Origin: Promethearchaeota archaeon
GTDB taxonomy: Archaea > Asgardarchaeota > Lokiarchaeia > Sigyniarchaeales > SOKP01
Assembly: GCA_018238625.1 (NCBI GenBank)
Contig: JABCSY010000004.1
Span: 1-64,000, forward strand
DNA length: 64,000 nucleotides
Direction of reading: 5' to 3'
In this document: one piece after another, positions 62,301 through 64,000 of the stretch
How the letters are laid out: every line of letters begins with the position of its first letter
Position numbering within the stretch: position 1 is the stretch's first letter
Notes under the pieces: model-generated
What the model was told of the DNA's origin: nothing
What the model saw: the letters and a program-made list of their open reading frames with translations, nothing else
Database searches by the model: none
Program-made: the position numbers and the translations under genes

Positions 62301-63324
62301 TGTCCAAAATTTAAATTCAACTATTTTAGAATCTAATTCTAATCACGTCTGCTTTTCCGCTCCCATTGATTATCTAACTCGATTTCCCTATATTAAAACA
62401 ATAGAAATTCATTTTAATGCTTCGAATCTTACACCATCTATAGGAGAAGAACTGAACTTGTCCATTTATGTTAAAAACAACGGTCTTGAAGGATTCAACA
62501 TTCAAAACTTAACTATTTCAATGAACGATCAGTTTGGGGATTTAGTACGAATTGATAATGAAACTTTAAATATAGCGGAGTTAGGGTATAATATAGTTAA
62601 AGCCTTTAACATAACTCTAATTAAACGCGATTGGAAAGGGTATTTTTATCCTTCCATTAATTATGTGGAGAATTTAGAAAAAAGTTTAATTCAAATTGCT
62701 TCCTCAAAACCATTAATATTAGGGAGAATTAATTTTTCAATTATTAAATCAGTTGATAAGAACCAAGTTGAAATTGGGGACATTATAACGGTTGAGCTTA
62801 ATGTTAAAAATGTTGGAACAATTTGTGCTAAAAATATAAGCATTAATGACATCATTAGTTTCACAGAAATTGACTTCAACTTAATAAGTGGTAGTCTTAT
62901 TAACACGATCTCGTGTTTGCAACCAGGAGAGAATATAACCTTTTCATATAAAATTCAAGCTATATCTCAAGTCTTATTAAAGTTAAAACCCGCTGGAATT
63001 GAATATTATTACCTACTGAAGCTCGAGGACACATCTAATTTAGTTGAAATTAAAGTAGTAATTCCAGGAGTAATTCAAACATTTTTTGTTTTAGGTCCAA
63101 TGTTAATTTCTTTAACAGTTTTAACCATTTTCCTTTGGAAAACAAAAAAATATAAAGCTAAAAAGTACGAACTTCAACGGAACGAGTTAATGCTTTTCAA
63201 AGTTTCTGGTAGCAGCATTGTTTTACAAATTGAGAATACTTTAAGAGATAGATTTAATTCAATTTCTAAGATTCAGAGTGAAGAAATTATAGAAAAAGAA
63301 AATGGAGGTGAATCTATTAGCTGA
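59356..63324 (+). CDS. giant secreted, C-terminally membrane-anchored protein with CARDB/DUF11-like repeats
   Basis: N-terminal signal IIVFVLILSFLSTPLYI, many NxS/T, repeats SFNITAKNVGNETAWGV / LTLVFKNIGSDFAKNINISI / VELNVKNVGTICAKNISI, C-terminal TM plus basic tail; TTG start. Confidence 0.75.
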   Translation: MRRFNKIIVFVLILSFLSTPLYINFKKEIIALGVENDDTFKWDLLNPSDIAGTDLYAEQINVFVAGNKSVIKQSLFTNDTSILPRFDTRDPAFYKCNVLFSVSNGITPEIFPRVLNEDGFYRQYEMTFNSFSGFLYYDEEVNEDNAKLRAERALEIIKRKFEIDLIMINASNPYLFPFVGYYPNWDVYFREITTNLPMDGYWKALDVDRLTSEEYINNQHLSSTFLLVNSLDLLDKDITESIDQVNFNINSLDLGYLENLEVDNIFEQFSSILVDYPSLFGNFSDFLDLNQTTQEDSEGFGDMFSGLTLSNESHYTSLMVQYEGLSEGIKNVGENEYKFNLWDALGYQGEPLQPSQKIFIALTGAFMSEIDINIFCTEIVDETPKYFTFYDFLLEQIALLSFYADVDFDIQSLKDYSFELIWVDEKGFKHNYVKPVNLNDPTDYINFLHQLGWQGLPGIPTGILNPIEDFVITYKVSNSEPNLLITKDLIGENASFGVYNTFSFNITAKNVGNETAWGVPTPIPIELDDVFSIIVGPVGVFLGLDEDLKDAIWEVARVEYSGQYDSLEDFFNFDEDPRLFYFDTTGAGLIDTYYPNFSNFSNLLPYNENMNHVIDLIAIGNPQLISSLETIGLPSDSLKETFTNDDSIWNDDNWRLEPNEIISYTFDNLSIESFDTFSQFYMYNFTIKETFPELPSIISGVSIEETSPQMALTNDDEDWIVESEEKYVDQHEIEIQVLFQNTTNIDLINNSLDRVSIVINFTDPSNVLEFEVFNFSTEEFQSISAYLTSTVNNTSTFSFIKNQGTLEWLFDPTARDNHTIIIKIKGISTSLFNISINDLDVELYYRDINEYKVLGSRVIYSSLSGKIEYIRNSNSISLSTDNMASIVSYSYLTSYSTKVGDINNLTLVFKNIGSDFAKNINISILIPGIIYDPINFTIEENFLKYNVAELAPYTEKQVSFSFYIPNTAVISSTNISYSTLEHVQNLNSTILESNSNHVCFSAPIDYLTRFPYIKTIEIHFNASNLTPSIGEELNLSIYVKNNGLEGFNIQNLTISMNDQFGDLVRIDNETLNIAELGYNIVKAFNITLIKRDWKGYFYPSINYVENLEKSLIQIASSKPLILGRINFSIIKSVDKNQVEIGDIITVELNVKNVGTICAKNISINDIISFTEIDFNLISGSLINTISCLQPGENITFSYKIQAISQVLLKLKPAGIEYYYLLKLEDTSNLVEIKVVIPGVIQTFFVLGPMLISLTVLTIFLWKTKKYKAKKYELQRNELMLFKVSGSSIVLQIENTLRDRFNSISKIQSEEIIEKENGGESIS

Positions 63325-64000
63325 AGAAACTAATTAAATTCACACTTATTTTATTTCTTATCATAGGTTCAACTGTAGGAACGAGTTTCATTTTTAATTT
63401 AATAATTCCATATAAATTAAATTTTGGAAAACAAGAGAGTGTTGACTATCTACATAGTTCAAATAATGGTAAAAAATCTGTAATCGTTTTTTTTAATGAA
63501 TCCACATTTGATGCTAATGCTAAAACTAGGTTTGAATTTTATGGAGGAAATTTTAAAGAAAACGAAGAATGGAATTCCTTGTTTAATAACTTTTCGGGGT
63601 TCGCAGGAGTAATTCCTATAGAAAACATTTCCACATATAAAAGCGAGTTTCCAGATATAAATGTAGAAACTGATGAAATTATTGAAGTTCAAATGAATTA
63701 TGCAAGCATTCAAACCCAATCAGTAAATTCAACATGGTACATAAATGGTTATAAAGGAAATACAGATTCTTCTATTGCTGTTTTGGATAGTGGTGTAAAT
63801 CTTAACCATGACTTTTTACAAGGCAGAATTATAGGTTGGCAGAATTTTATTAGTCAAGATCCGATGACAGATTATAACGGTCATGGTACATTCATATCTT
63901 CAGTTATAGCGGGCACTGGTACTTCAACTTATAATTCTAATAGTCCTTCAATAGTGAATTTATACGGCAATTATTCTCATTTAGATCTTTTTGACGAATA
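63321..64000 (+). CDS. subtilisin-like (S8) serine protease, partial at window edge; CTG start overlapping previous stop
   Basis: SSIAVLDSGVNLNHDFLQGRI (Asp) and DYNGHGTFISSVIAGTG (His); continuous frame from CTG 63321 with no in-frame ATG before MNYASIQ. Confidence 0.8.
   Translation, partial: MKKLIKFTLILFLIIGSTVGTSFIFNLIIPYKLNFGKQESVDYLHSSNNGKKSVIVFFNESTFDANAKTRFEFYGGNFKENEEWNSLFNNFSGFAGVIPIENISTYKSEFPDINVETDEIIEVQMNYASIQTQSVNSTWYINGYKGNTDSSIAVLDSGVNLNHDFLQGRIIGWQNFISQDPMTDYNGHGTFISSVIAGTGTSTYNSNSPSIVNLYGNYSHLDLFDE

Noticed and set aside
1-64000. tRNA, rRNA or CRISPR elements
   Set aside because: No GGTTCGAATCC-type T-loop in the intergenic regions I inspected and no regularly spaced repeats seen by eye; a tRNAscan/Infernal run would be decisive.

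Overview
This is a gene-dense, AT-rich archaeal window. I place it most likely in an Asgard/Promethearchaeota (Lokiarchaeia-like) genome, mainly because of a gelsolin-like protein and a longin-like protein; this is inference. I saw no rRNA, tRNA or CRISPR array. Main contents: (1) ABC-2 permease, cupin, VapBC pair; (2) enoyl-CoA hydratase and a frameshifted MarR regulator; (3) fused ChlI/ChlD-type AAA+/VWA subunit plus CobN/BchH-type chelatase, and a separate CobS-like/CobT-like pair ~18 kb away; (4) an acyl-CoA/electron-transfer set: acyl-CoA dehydrogenase, EtfBA with ferredoxin domain, SDR, IorBA, two CoA-ligase-like proteins, tandem HdrB/D-like Fe-S proteins; (5) a gelsolin-like protein with two C-terminal SAP/HeH-like repeats; (6) at 35.3-40.2 kb, a large winged-helix+TPR regulator divergent from three tandem, unannotated 23-24 codon micro-ORFs, each with the same GAGGT Shine-Dalgarno at the same 8-nt spacing and a related C-terminus. 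These lie behind a cluster of CGAACTT palindromic sites and are followed by a truncated copy of the regulator's winged-helix domain and an HExxH zincin-like protein. This locus is my best candidate for an undescribed system (a possible archaeal analogue of receptor/peptide signalling such as Rgg-SHP/RRNPP; function is hypothesis); (7) an E1/ThiF-like protein, GNAT-like proteins, paired GDPD genes, an RNase III (rare in archaea), and an export/surface operon (ABC ATPase, FtsX-like permease, giant secreted membrane-anchored protein, subtilase). Several genes appear to use non-canonical starts (ATA, CTG).
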